Shown here: one piece after another, positions 1-6,653 of the stretch | Position numbering within the stretch: position 1 is the stretch's first letter | Layout: each line of letters opens with the position of its first letter | From: an uncultured Collinsella sp. | GTDB taxonomy: Bacteria; Actinomycetota; Coriobacteriia; Coriobacteriales; Coriobacteriaceae | DNA length: 17,504 bases | Direction: 5' to 3' | Assembly: GCA_902490325.1 (NCBI GenBank) | Contig: CABUDJ010000044.1 | Location: 1-17,504 of the forward strand | Notes under the pieces: model-generated | Database searches by the model: none | What the model was told of the DNA's origin: nothing | What the model saw: the letters and a program-made list of their open reading frames with translations, nothing else | Program-made: the position numbers and the translations under genes

Positions 1-291
1 TTCATAATGATCTGAGCGCGCGCGAACGGCTCGGGCCTGACGCGCTCGAGCGGCGTCAATAACTATAACGGCCGCCGCGAGACTTATTACAGCAGCAACG
101 TACTCTACCATCACCGCACGGGCGAATGGACGCAGGATTCCGAGGGCTTTTGGCGCGATTCTGATGGTTACTACGTCGTGGCCGCGGGCGATAAGGCCCA
201 AGGCTCCACGTTTACCGGCTCCAAGGGTGAGTGCAAGGTCTATGACTCCGGCTGCGCTGCCGGAACCACCGACTACTATACCGGTTGGTAA
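1..291 (+). pseudogene. 3' end of a secreted/cell-wall protein gene, frame interrupted near its visible 5' end
   Basis: Frame 1 is open from base 16 to the TAA at 289-291 and gives about 91 residues rich in Tyr, Gly and Ser, ending in YDSGCAAGTTDYYTGW. The pattern (LTRSSGVNNYNGRRETYY, then VYDSGCAAGTTDYY) resembles a beta-rich C-terminal domain I recall from secreted cell-wall proteins of gut Gram-positives; this is memory, not a search. A TGA at 13-15 lies in frame, and no ATG, GTG or TTG with a ribosome site follows it early enough to start the domain. The run GCGCGCGCG at 16-24 sits at the break. Adding one GC unit would join the frame starting at base 3 to the domain. It is therefore either a broken gene or a sequence error; the N-terminus lies outside the window. 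A strong terminator follows. Confidence 0.55.
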
Positions 292-320
292 TCTGCCATA
301 AGCCGATAGGACATGACGGG

Positions 321-368
321 CGGGCGTCTTTACCGAGCCTTTGGGCAACGTAAGGGCGCCCGTTTTTT
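321..368 (+). terminator. Rho-independent terminator
   Basis: A 13-bp stem pairs 321-333 (CGGGCGTCTTTAC) with 350-362 (GTAAGGGCGCCCG), including two G-U pairs. A 16-nt loop contains a smaller GCC/GGC stem. Six T residues follow at 363-368. It ends transcription of the interrupted gene upstream. Confidence 0.9.
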
Positions 369-439
369 GTGCGTGCTTGAGTTAACAGAGCGCTTACCGT
401 GGCAGTACGCCGCGCATATGGGCGCGGGGCACACTAAGT

Positions 440-464
440 CACGAGAAACAAAGTCTTTCTCGTG
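440..464 (+). promoter_or_regulatory. Perfect 9-bp palindrome abutting the ribosome site of the next gene
   Basis: CACGAGAAA (440-448) and TTTCTCGTG (456-464) are exact reverse complements with a 7-nt spacer. The right arm runs directly into the GGAGGA ribosome site at 464-469. It could be a repressor operator or an RNA hairpin that affects initiation. I could not identify a convincing promoter upstream. Confidence 0.45.
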
Positions 465-478
465 GAGGAAGTGGTCTT

Positions 479-685
479 GTGAACGCTCGAGATATCGCCG
501 TTGCCGCCGTTGCATTGACGCTTGGTTGCCTTGGTCCTACGGCCGCGCTCGTCGTGGGTATGCAGGGGTCTTGTGGGGCTGCCCCTATCGTGGTCGGTGC
601 GTTGATCGCGGCTGCGCTGCTGGGAAGTGCGGGTGTAGTTCTTTGCCGCGATGGCGAGGACGAGGTGCCTGAGTCGCAACGCTAA
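479..685 (+). CDS. Small two-helix membrane protein, function unknown
   Basis: Encodes 68 residues from a GTG start; GGAGGA at 464-469 lies 9 nt upstream and supports this start. Two hydrophobic stretches, roughly residues 5-27 and 36-56, are separated by a short loop (MQGSCGAAP) containing one Cys. The C-terminal tail is acidic (CRDGEDEVPES). The likely topology is a small helical hairpin in the cytoplasmic membrane. It stands alone between two terminators, so it appears to be a monocistronic unit. I do not recognise a family. The ribosome site and clear membrane pattern argue that it is real. Confidence 0.7.
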   Translation: MNARDIAVAAVALTLGCLGPTAALVVGMQGSCGAAPIVVGALIAAALLGSAGVVLCRDGEDEVPESQR

Positions 686-721
686 CTGTTGTGAGGTTGC
701 CGCCGGTCATAGACGAAGATG

Positions 722-760
722 AAAGCCGCCGCAGGGGAAAGGTTCCCTTGCGGCGGCTTT
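722..760. terminator. Strong hairpin between convergent genes, likely bidirectional terminator
   Basis: A perfect 12-bp stem pairs AAAGCCGCCGCA (722-733) with TGCGGCGGCTTT (749-760). The loop can extend the stem with GGGGA/TCCCT. The T tails are short on both strands. Its position between the plus-strand small membrane protein and the minus-strand ketopantoate reductase fits a shared terminator. Confidence 0.8.
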
Positions 761-793
761 GCTGTTAAGGCTGTTGAATGCGGCGCGTTGGCG

Positions 794-1708
794 CTACCAG
801 CTTACCTCGATATCGCGAATGCGCTGATAGAGCCATTCGTTCTGCGGCACTTGGATATCGTGTTTGGCGGCCAGGCGGCAAATGGTGCCCGCGAATTCCT
901 CGACTTCGGTTTTGCGCCTTGCGATGCGGTCCTGCGCCATCGAGGGCATACCGGCAGGGTCGATCCCCTCGATGAGGTGCACCATCTGCGTCAGGTCTGC
1001 CTCGATCAGCTCAATGCCCTCGGCGTTGGCGACCGCAAGCGTCTCTCGCATGGCGGAAACAAAGCAGCGGCGCTGCTCGGAGCCCGGCTCCGTGGCGCTT
1101 CCGTAGGTCCCGCCGTAGGCCATGCAGGTCTGTTTGATGCCGTCGTTGAGCATGAGTTTGGCCCACATGCGGTGCGCAATGTCGCTCTCGACGGTATGGG
1201 CGATGCCGCAGCGCGTGTAGAGCTCGTCGATTGCGGTGATGGTTGCGGGATCCGTGCCGGCCGCCGCGCCAAAGCGGATTTCGCCCGCATTGGTAAAGGT
1301 GAGCGCGCCGTCGAGGAATACGGCGTCCATGCCCTGGCAGATACCCAGGACGGTGTGCTTCCAGCCAAAGCGCTCGGCAGTCTTTTGCTCGCTCGTAATG
1401 CCGTTGCACAGCGAGGCGATGAGCGTGTTGGGTCCCACGACGCGCTCCATAGTCTTGAGCGCTTGGTTGAGTCCCGTCGTCTTGACCGTAAGAATGACCA
1501 GATCGGCGGGCGTTGCCTCGCTGACGCGGACGGATTTTAGCGCACAGGGCTTGCCGTTGACGGTGAGCGCGTCGCCCGCGTGACGCTCAAAACGGGCGTC
1601 ATCCATAACGTATTCGACGGCGTCATTGCCGAGGGCCTTGGCAATCATGCTCCCGTAGAGCAGGCCGACGCCGCCCTTGCCGATAAAGGCGACCTTGTTG
1701 ATCTGCAC
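794..1708 (-). CDS. 2-dehydropantoate 2-reductase (ketopantoate reductase) family protein
   Basis: An NADPH-dependent reductase of the ApbA/PanE family, whose best known reaction makes pantoate for coenzyme A synthesis. The N-terminus carries a Rossmann motif (VAFIGKGGVGLLYG), followed by LVILTVKTTGL and the substrate-domain helix MWAKLMLNDGIKQTCMAYG with the conserved Lys and Asn. At about 304 residues it is full length for the family. I chose the GTG at 1708 because GGGGAG (minus strand, 1723-1718) lies 9 nt before it. An ATG at 1717 touches that site with no spacing; using it adds three residues. Many paralogues in this family act on other 2-oxo acids, so panE is not assigned. A short cyclase-like remnant lies upstream on the same strand. 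Confidence 0.85.
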   Translation of the reverse strand: MQINKVAFIGKGGVGLLYGSMIAKALGNDAVEYVMDDARFERHAGDALTVNGKPCALKSVRVSEATPADLVILTVKTTGLNQALKTMERVVGPNTLIASLCNGITSEQKTAERFGWKHTVLGICQGMDAVFLDGALTFTNAGEIRFGAAAGTDPATITAIDELYTRCGIAHTVESDIAHRMWAKLMLNDGIKQTCMAYGGTYGSATEPGSEQRRCFVSAMRETLAVANAEGIELIEADLTQMVHLIEGIDPAGMPSMAQDRIARRKTEVEEFAGTICRLAAKHDIQVPQNEWLYQRIRDIEVSW

Positions 1709-1730
1709 GTGAATCATCTCCCCATATATA

Positions 1731-1753
1731 AGGCGCCCGCGTAAGGGGCGCCT
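1731..1753 (-). repeat. 8-bp hairpin between two minus-strand genes
   Basis: AGGCGCCC (1731-1738) and GGGCGCCT (1746-1753) are perfect complements with a 7-nt loop. On the minus strand it lies after the 1832-2026 gene and before the reductase, followed by TTATATAT rather than a T run. It may be a weak terminator or a leader hairpin. Confidence 0.5.
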
Positions 1754-1831
1754 GATGGATTGTATGTCGCCGGGACGTTTGGTGAGCGCGCGGGGCTGCT
1801 GTTAAGAAAAAGAAACTATTGCGCTGTGCGC

Positions 1832-2026
1832 TTATGCCGCAGGGCAGACCGCGAAAACGCGTGCGGGATATCCAACGCCATCGCGCACCTTGGGGAAGGT
1901 GCAGAAGATGACAGCGCCTGTGGCGGGAAGCTCGTCCAGATGGTCCATGACCTCGATCTGATAACGGTCGACCGAGAGGATGTATTGTTCACCGGGGTAG
2001 GGGTAGGCGTCCTCGCGCGTGGTCAC
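1832..2026 (-). CDS. 64-residue protein resembling the C-terminus of cyclase/kynurenine formamidase-like proteins; probably a truncated gene
   Basis: Starts at GTG with a near-perfect ribosome site (AAAGGAGG, five bases upstream), so it is likely translated. The segment LDELPATGAVIFCTFPKV followed by GVGYPARVFAV matches the C-terminal strand-turn-strand pattern I recall from cyclase-family metal hydrolases, where LPATG and a GSPAR-like motif recur. Full-length members have about 200-250 residues and an HxGTHxD metal motif; none is present here. An in-frame stop at 2039-2041 rules out upward extension. One reading is an internal deletion that joined the original start to the last exon-like stretch of the domain. 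It precedes the ketopantoate reductase on the same strand. Family assignment is from memory. Confidence 0.55.
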   Translation of the reverse strand: MTTREDAYPYPGEQYILSVDRYQIEVMDHLDELPATGAVIFCTFPKVRDGVGYPARVFAVCPAA

Positions 2027-2188
2027 GCTCGCCTCCTTTCATCGGGCTTTTTGCTGATGTTAAAGCGGTGTCGTGACGGCTCGATTTCTGCTACGTTACG
2101 ATACGTTCTCGATTGCGATTCTGATGTGTTTCGGTGGCGTGACGGGTTTGTTTCGCCTTGTCAGGGCTTCGATGGGAGAGGAGGGGCC

Positions 2189-3376
2189 GTGCAGTATCGC
2201 GTTGACCCCAAAAGCGGTAACCGTATCTCGGCGTTGGGGCTGGGGTGCATGAGGTTTTCCGGCGCGCCGGGACGCCCCGATGCGAAGACAGCTGATGCTA
2301 TCATTTCCCGCGCCGTGGAGCAGGGGATAAATTACCTGGACACGGCGTACCTTTATCCCGGCAACGAGGCATGCGTGGGCGCTTCGCTTGAACGCTTGGG
2401 CCTGCGCGACCAGGTTTTGCTCGCGACCAAGCTGCCGCACGCCTCGTGCAAGTGCGCGGAGGATTTCGACCGTTTCTTTGATGAGCAGCTGCGCCGCCTG
2501 CGGACTGACCATATCGACTACTACCTCATGCACAACATCACCTCGCCCGCCCAGTGGGAACGCGTGGTGGCGCTGGGTATCGAGGATTGGATTGCGCGCC
2601 AAAAGGCTGCGGGGCGTATTCGCCAGATAGGTTTTTCGTACCACGGCAGTGCGGCGGACTTCTTCACGATGCTTGACGCGTATGACTGGGACTTTTGCCA
2701 GATCCAGTATAACTACGCTGGAGAGCACTACCAAGCGGGAACGGCGGGACTCATGGCAGCCGCCGAGCGCGGGCTCGCGGTGTTTGTGATGGAGCCGCTT
2801 TTGGGTGGACGCCTGGCGGGCAAACTACCTCCGCGGGCCCGCGCCGTGTTCGATGACGTACGCGATCCGTATCTGAAGACGCCGGCTGCTTGGGGCCTTT
2901 CGTGGGTGTGGAACCATCCTCAAGTCACGATGCTGCTTTCGGGCATGACCGATACCGCGCAGGTGGATGAGAACGCGGCGCTGGCTGATCGTGCACTGCC
3001 GGATTCGATGACGACAGAGCAGCTCGATACCATCGCACGCGTGCTGGGAGAGTTTGAGAAATCGAATCGCGTGCCCTGTACGGGGTGCGGCTACTGCATG
3101 CCGTGCCCCAAGGGTATCAATATTCCCGGCTGCTTTGGCGCCTACAACGCGAGCTATGCGCATAGTTGGTTTACGGGGCTGTCTCAATACTTTACGGCGA
3201 GCGCGGTGCGGACGAACGAGCCCAAGCTGGTGAGCAACTGCGTCAAGTGCGGCAAATGCGCGCGTCACTGCCCGCAGCACATCGATATTCCCGAGCGTCT
3301 CGACGATGTGCGCCGACGTTTCCAGCCTGGCCCCGTAACGGCCGCACTTAAAGCCTTTTGCAAAACGCGCTCCTGA
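2189..3376 (+). CDS. Aldo/keto reductase with C-terminal double 4Fe-4S ferredoxin domain
   Basis: A 395-residue predicted oxidoreductase. The barrel domain (about residues 1-285) has the aldo/keto reductase tetrad: Asp51 and Tyr56 in LDTAYLYPG, Lys81 in LLATKLP, and His115 in YYLMHN. The C-terminal part carries two cysteine clusters, C297-x2-C300-x2-C303-x2-C306 and C351-x2-C354-x2-C357-x3-C361, typical of ferredoxin-like 4Fe-4S binding. Members with this fusion are common in strict anaerobes and probably pass electrons between the clusters and the reductase site; the substrate is unknown. The GTG at 2189 follows AGGAGG at 2179-2184. The frame stays open far upstream, but that part lacks family similarity and lies opposite another gene. 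Its TGA falls inside the left edge of the first family A element. Confidence 0.9.
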   Translation: MQYRVDPKSGNRISALGLGCMRFSGAPGRPDAKTADAIISRAVEQGINYLDTAYLYPGNEACVGASLERLGLRDQVLLATKLPHASCKCAEDFDRFFDEQLRRLRTDHIDYYLMHNITSPAQWERVVALGIEDWIARQKAAGRIRQIGFSYHGSAADFFTMLDAYDWDFCQIQYNYAGEHYQAGTAGLMAAAERGLAVFVMEPLLGGRLAGKLPPRARAVFDDVRDPYLKTPAAWGLSWVWNHPQVTMLLSGMTDTAQVDENAALADRALPDSMTTEQLDTIARVLGEFEKSNRVPCTGCGYCMPCPKGINIPGCFGAYNASYAHSWFTGLSQYFTASAVRTNEPKLVSNCVKCGKCARHCPQHIDIPERLDDVRRRFQPGPVTAALKAFCKTRS

Positions 3377-3465
3377 TGCCCCTTTTATAACTTGCGGTGG
3401 AATAGTTCCTGTTTGCGGCAGAATAGGGGCCAAACAGGAACTATTCCACCGCAACTGAAGGGGGC
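3373..3465 (+). repeat. Family A hairpin element, copy 1 (24-nt perfect arms, 15-nt loop)
   Basis: Left arm 3392-3415 and right arm 3431-3454 are perfect 24-nt reverse complements around the loop 3416-3430. The outer 13 nt of the arm (TTGCGGTGGAATA) and the left flank CTGATGCCCCTTTTATAA are shared with copy 2. The inner 11 nt (GTTCCTGTTTG) differ but remain paired. The right flank AAGGGGGC (3458-3465) contains the ribosome site of the following gene and can pair with GCCCCTTT (3378-3385). It could be a structured leader, a mobile palindrome or a DNA-level cruciform. Confidence 0.9.
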
Positions 3466-3469
3466 TGTC

Positions 3470-4489
3470 GTGGGCCATCGGGATTCATGTGATGATTTGC
3501 GTGAGGTTCGTTGGGGCGTTTTGGGCGCTGGGCGCATTTCGCATCGATTCGCATCGTCGCTCAAGGAGGTGGACGGGGCACGGCTTGTGGCTGCCGCCGG
3601 TCGCACTCCTTCGCATGTTGAGGAGTTTTGCAGGGCGTTTTCGATTGATGCCGCGCACAGTTATGCCACGGCTGACGATAGCGGCGATGCGGCTTATGAT
3701 GCGTTGATTGCCGACCCCGATGTCGACGTAATCTACTTGGCTCTTCCGCATGGCATGCATGCGCGTTGGGCCTGTCGCGCGCTGCGCGCCGGAAAGGCCG
3801 TGCTGTGCGAAAAGCCGGCCGTTTTGAATGAAGAAGAGGCCTATGTGATCGCCTCGGTTTCCCGTGAGTGCGGCGTGCTGTTTATGGAGGCGATGAAAAA
3901 TCGGTTTTGCCCGATGCGCACTCGCGTGAAGGACTTGCTTGCGTCGGGCGAGCTCGGCCGTATCGTCTCGATTGAAAGCGTGCAAAAACTCGATTATGGT
4001 GAGCCCCCTTCGAGTTATCTGCTCGACCCGTTGCAGGGTGGCTGTCTATATGACATGGGCTGCTATGCGGTCGGGTGGTTTGAGGATCTACTTGCGGGTG
4101 CGTGCGATGTTTCGTCTCGTGAAGTTCGCTGGCGTGACGGATCGGGCGGCCGCGTCGATTGGGCCGACGAGATCCATATGAGTGTCGGCGGTATACCCAT
4201 TCATATGGTGTGCGACGGCAAAGCAGCATATGAAAGCCGCTTAACGATTGCCTGCGAGCGGGGCTCGTTGGAAATCGACCGTCTCCATCGCCCCGAGCTC
4301 GCCCATGTGAAGTATTCCGACGGGCGAACGCTCGAAATAAATGCCCCGTTTGAGGTCGATGATTTCTACGGCGAAATCCAGCATGCGACCCAGCTCATCC
4401 GGGCGGGGAAACTCGAGAGTCCCGTCATGCCCCTTGCCGCCACACAGCGCTGCGCGCGCATTATCGATGCAATCCGTCTAGCCCTCTAG
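3470..4489 (+). CDS. Gfo/Idh/MocA family oxidoreductase
   Basis: A 339-residue NAD(P)-dependent dehydrogenase of the glucose-fructose oxidoreductase/inositol dehydrogenase family. The Rossmann motif VRWGVLGAGRIS sits at about residues 13-24. The hallmark EKP motif is at Glu114-Lys115-Pro116 (VLCEKPAVL), where the Lys normally contacts cofactor and substrate. LYDMGCYAV matches the conserved substrate-side motif of the second domain. Closest in feel to the dihydrodiol/xylose dehydrogenase-like branch, but substrate is not predictable. GTG at 3470 was chosen because AAGGGGG lies five bases before it; that site is part of the right flank of the family A element. No clear terminator follows; 4490-4558 shows no feature I can support. 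Confidence 0.88.
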   Translation: MGHRDSCDDLREVRWGVLGAGRISHRFASSLKEVDGARLVAAAGRTPSHVEEFCRAFSIDAAHSYATADDSGDAAYDALIADPDVDVIYLALPHGMHARWACRALRAGKAVLCEKPAVLNEEEAYVIASVSRECGVLFMEAMKNRFCPMRTRVKDLLASGELGRIVSIESVQKLDYGEPPSSYLLDPLQGGCLYDMGCYAVGWFEDLLAGACDVSSREVRWRDGSGGRVDWADEIHMSVGGIPIHMVCDGKAAYESRLTIACERGSLEIDRLHRPELAHVKYSDGRTLEINAPFEVDDFYGEIQHATQLIRAGKLESPVMPLAATQRCARIIDAIRLAL

Positions 4490-4558
4490 GCTTGGCGCTG
4501 ACGCGTAGGGGATCATGACGCTGGCGCCCGTAGCCGTAGTGCTTGGCGGCCCGCATCT

Positions 4559-4655
4559 CTGATGCCCCTTTTATAAGTTGCGGTGGAATACGGTCTATTT
4601 GCGCCAAAATAAGGCACCAATAGACCGTATTTCACCGCAACTGATGAGGGGGAGC
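4559..4655 (+). repeat. Family A hairpin element, copy 2
   Basis: Same geometry as copy 1: left arm 4578-4601, loop 4602-4616, right arm 4617-4640. The outer arm TTGCGGTGGAATA is identical. The inner arm is CGGTCTATTTG, paired with CCAATAGACCG. The 24-bp stem has one mismatch and one G-U pair. The left flank CTGATGCCCCTTTTATAA is identical to copy 1. The right flank contains AGGGGG, which serves or neighbours the ribosome site of the endonuclease IV gene and can pair with CCCCTT in the left flank. Confidence 0.9.
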
Positions 4656-4660
4656 TGGAG

Positions 4661-5527
4661 ATGCTGACGATTGGGTGCCATCTTTCGACGACGAAGGGCT
4701 ATCGGGCGATGGGGGAGACGGCGCTATCCATTGGCGCCAATACCTTTGCATTCTTTACGCGCAACCCGCGCGGCGGCAAGGCGAAAGATCTTGACATGTA
4801 TGACGTGGCGGCCCTGCGCGAGCTTATGGAGCAAAACGACTTTGGCCCGCTCGTGGCTCATGCCCCGTATACCTATAACCCCTGCTCGGCCAAAGAGCGG
4901 GCGCGCGAGTTTGCCCTGGAGGCCATGGCAGAGGACCTGCGGCGCATGGAGGCGCTGCCCGGCAACTACTACAATTTCCATCCCGGTGCGCATGTGGGGC
5001 AGGGCCCCGACGCCGGTATTCAGATGATCGTCGACACCCTGTGCCAGGTGATGTTTGAGGGGCAGCAGACGACGGTGCTGCTCGAGACCATGGCGGGAAA
5101 GGGTACCGAGGTGGGCCGCAGCTTTGAAGAGCTGGCGCGCATTATCGAGGGCGTTGCCGACAAGCGCCCCGAGCTGTCGGCCAAGCTGGGCGTGTGTCTG
5201 GACACCTGCCATGTGAGCGATGCCGGCTACGACATCATCCATGATCTGGACGGCGTACTCGACGAGTTCGACCGCGTGGTGGGTATCGAGCGCCTGCGCG
5301 CCGTGCACATCAATGACTCCAAGAATCCCTGCGGCGCCCATAAGGACCGCCACGAATGCATCGGTAAGGGCTATCTGGGTAGTGAAGAGTTTGGCGGCGG
5401 TATGCAGGTTATGCAGAATATTGTATCGAATAGCCGCTTGCGCGCATTGCCATTCATTTTGGAGACACCGAACGAACTTGCAGGTTATGCGGCTGAAATC
5501 AAACTGTTAAGGTCGTTACAGCAGTAA
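4661..5527 (+). CDS. nfo: Deoxyribonuclease IV (endonuclease IV, AP endonuclease family 2)
   Basis: A 288-residue zinc-dependent endonuclease that cuts DNA 5' to abasic sites in base excision repair. The family's trinuclear zinc ligands are recognisable in order: His in VAHAPYTYN, His107 in NFHPGAH, Glu in LLETMAGKG, Asp and His in CLDTCHVSDAGYD, His in VHINDSK, Asp and His in HKDRHECIGKG, and Glu in ILETPNE. Length is normal (E. coli Nfo has 285 residues). The ATG at 4661 follows GAGGGGGAG in the right flank of the second family A element. It is probably a separate unit or the end of a loose plus-strand cluster with the preceding oxidoreductases. No terminator was found before the next promoter at 5589. 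Confidence 0.95.
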   Translation: MLTIGCHLSTTKGYRAMGETALSIGANTFAFFTRNPRGGKAKDLDMYDVAALRELMEQNDFGPLVAHAPYTYNPCSAKERAREFALEAMAEDLRRMEALPGNYYNFHPGAHVGQGPDAGIQMIVDTLCQVMFEGQQTTVLLETMAGKGTEVGRSFEELARIIEGVADKRPELSAKLGVCLDTCHVSDAGYDIIHDLDGVLDEFDRVVGIERLRAVHINDSKNPCGAHKDRHECIGKGYLGSEEFGGGMQVMQNIVSNSRLRALPFILETPNELAGYAAEIKLLRSLQQ

Positions 5528-5588
5528 TGACTGTCACAAAGTGGAGTGTTCCATTCACGTTATGGGTTTGTTTCAATCAGTTTTCTAA

Positions 5589-5617
5589 TTGCAGATTCTC
5601 CCAAGCGGGTGCATAAT
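5589..5617 (+). promoter_or_regulatory. Sigma-70-type promoter of the amino acid ABC operon
   Basis: TTGCAG (5589-5594) and CATAAT (5612-5617) are separated by exactly 17 nt. A start near 5624 gives a leader of about 50 nt before the lipoprotein gene. Confidence 0.75.
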
Positions 5618-5674
5618 AGCCATCAGTTTTTGCAGACCTCTGAATCAAACGGGGTCACCGGAAGGAGACTGATT

Positions 5675-6535
5675 ATGAAGCTGAAGAAGCTTGGCGCATT
5701 TGCCGCCACGGGCGCCATGGCGCTCGCCCTCGCACTGACGGGCTGCGGCTCGTCCAACGCCACCTCTGGTTCTGATGCCGGTTCCAGCAGCTCTGACGAC
5801 GCTAAGGTCGAGAAGGTCGACGGCTCCAAGGAGTACGCGCTCGTCAAGGACGGTACGCTGACCGTCGGCACCTCTGCCGAGTACGCGCCGTTTGAGTACA
5901 AGGATGACAACGGCGATTATCAGGGCTTTGACCTTGAGCTCATCAAGGCTATCGGCGACAAGCTGGGCCTGGATGTCGAGTACGTCAACAATGACTTCGA
6001 CACACTCGTACCCGGTGTCGCTTCGGGCGCTAAGTACGACGTCTCCATCGCGGCTATCACCGACACGCCCGAGCGTGAGAAGGAAGTCACTTTCTCCGAT
6101 TCCTACTACATGGACGATCAAGCTATCGTGACCAAGGTCGATAATACCGACATCACGGCCGATAACTACAGCGAGAAGCTCAACAATGCCGACGCTACCA
6201 TCATCGTCCAGTCTGGCTCGACCGCCGAGGCCTTTGCCCAGGAGAACTTCCCCAAGGCCAAGATCGTCCCCTACAAGGACGCCACCGAGTGCTTCAGCGC
6301 CCTGCAGTCCGATAAGGGCGACGCCGTAGTCACCAACCGCTCCGTTGCCAGCCAGCTGACCGCCGAGCAGTTCAACACCTGCCAGACCATCAAGCAGATC
6401 AGCACCGGCGAGGAGTACGCCATCGCCATCAACCAGGGCAACACCAAGCTCAAGGACGACATCAACCAGGCCATCAAGGACCTGACCGACGACGGTACCG
6501 TCGACGCCCTCATGGCTAAGTACAACATCAAGTAA
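5675..6535 (+). CDS. Polar amino acid ABC transporter substrate-binding lipoprotein
   Basis: A 286-residue solute-binding protein (SBP_bac_3 family). The N-terminus is a lipoprotein signal: Lys-rich start, hydrophobic core, and lipobox LTGC with Cys24 as the acylation site. A Ser/Asp-rich linker follows to about residue 50. The binding domain opens with LTVGTSAEYAPFEYKDDNGD and YQGFDLELIKAI, and contains ITDTPEREKEVTFSDSYY, where Arg usually grips the amino acid carboxylate. The acidic DAVxxD position near the C-terminus reads GDAVVTNRS here. ATG at 5675 has AAGGAG 7 nt upstream; the longer upstream frame contains the promoter and is not coding. It is first in the importer operon with the permease and ATPase. 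Substrate could be Glu/Gln, cystine or another polar amino acid. Confidence 0.93.
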   Translation: MKLKKLGAFAATGAMALALALTGCGSSNATSGSDAGSSSSDDAKVEKVDGSKEYALVKDGTLTVGTSAEYAPFEYKDDNGDYQGFDLELIKAIGDKLGLDVEYVNNDFDTLVPGVASGAKYDVSIAAITDTPEREKEVTFSDSYYMDDQAIVTKVDNTDITADNYSEKLNNADATIIVQSGSTAEAFAQENFPKAKIVPYKDATECFSALQSDKGDAVVTNRSVASQLTAEQFNTCQTIKQISTGEEYAIAINQGNTKLKDDINQAIKDLTDDGTVDALMAKYNIK

Positions 6536-6552
6536 AATAGCTACTTGATTGT

Positions 6553-6592
6553 GCGCAGGCCCTTTCCGTTTTGGCGGAGAGGGCCTTTGCGC
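6553..6592 (+). terminator. Intercistronic hairpin (partial terminator/attenuator) after the binding-protein gene
   Basis: AGGCCCTTTCCG (6557-6568) pairs with CGGAGAGGGCCT (6575-6586) around TTTTGG, and GCGC (6553-6556) with GCGC (6589-6592) extends it. Only TTCTCTT follows, so it is probably leaky. Such hairpins between binding-protein and permease genes commonly keep binding protein in excess and protect its mRNA 3' end. Confidence 0.7.
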
Positions 6593-6653
6593 TTCTCTTG
6601 ACGGAGAGCATTTCCGTCTCGTTTTGCCGGCAACTTCTACGATAGGAGCCACC

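Noticed and set aside
719..1540. Long plus-strand open frame opposite the ketopantoate reductase
   Set aside because: It begins inside a terminator, has no ribosome site and no recognisable motif; it is the antisense of a clear gene in high-G+C DNA.
1760..2188. Upstream extension of the aldo/keto reductase frame
   Set aside because: The translated region is low in family similarity, lies opposite a minus-strand gene with a strong ribosome site, and the GTG at 2189 has its own AGGAGG.
4515..4562. 15-codon open frame (MTLAPVAVVLGGPHL) before the second family A element
   Set aside because: The ribosome site is badly spaced and there is no evidence of a leader-peptide mechanism; its stop falling in the repeat is probably chance.
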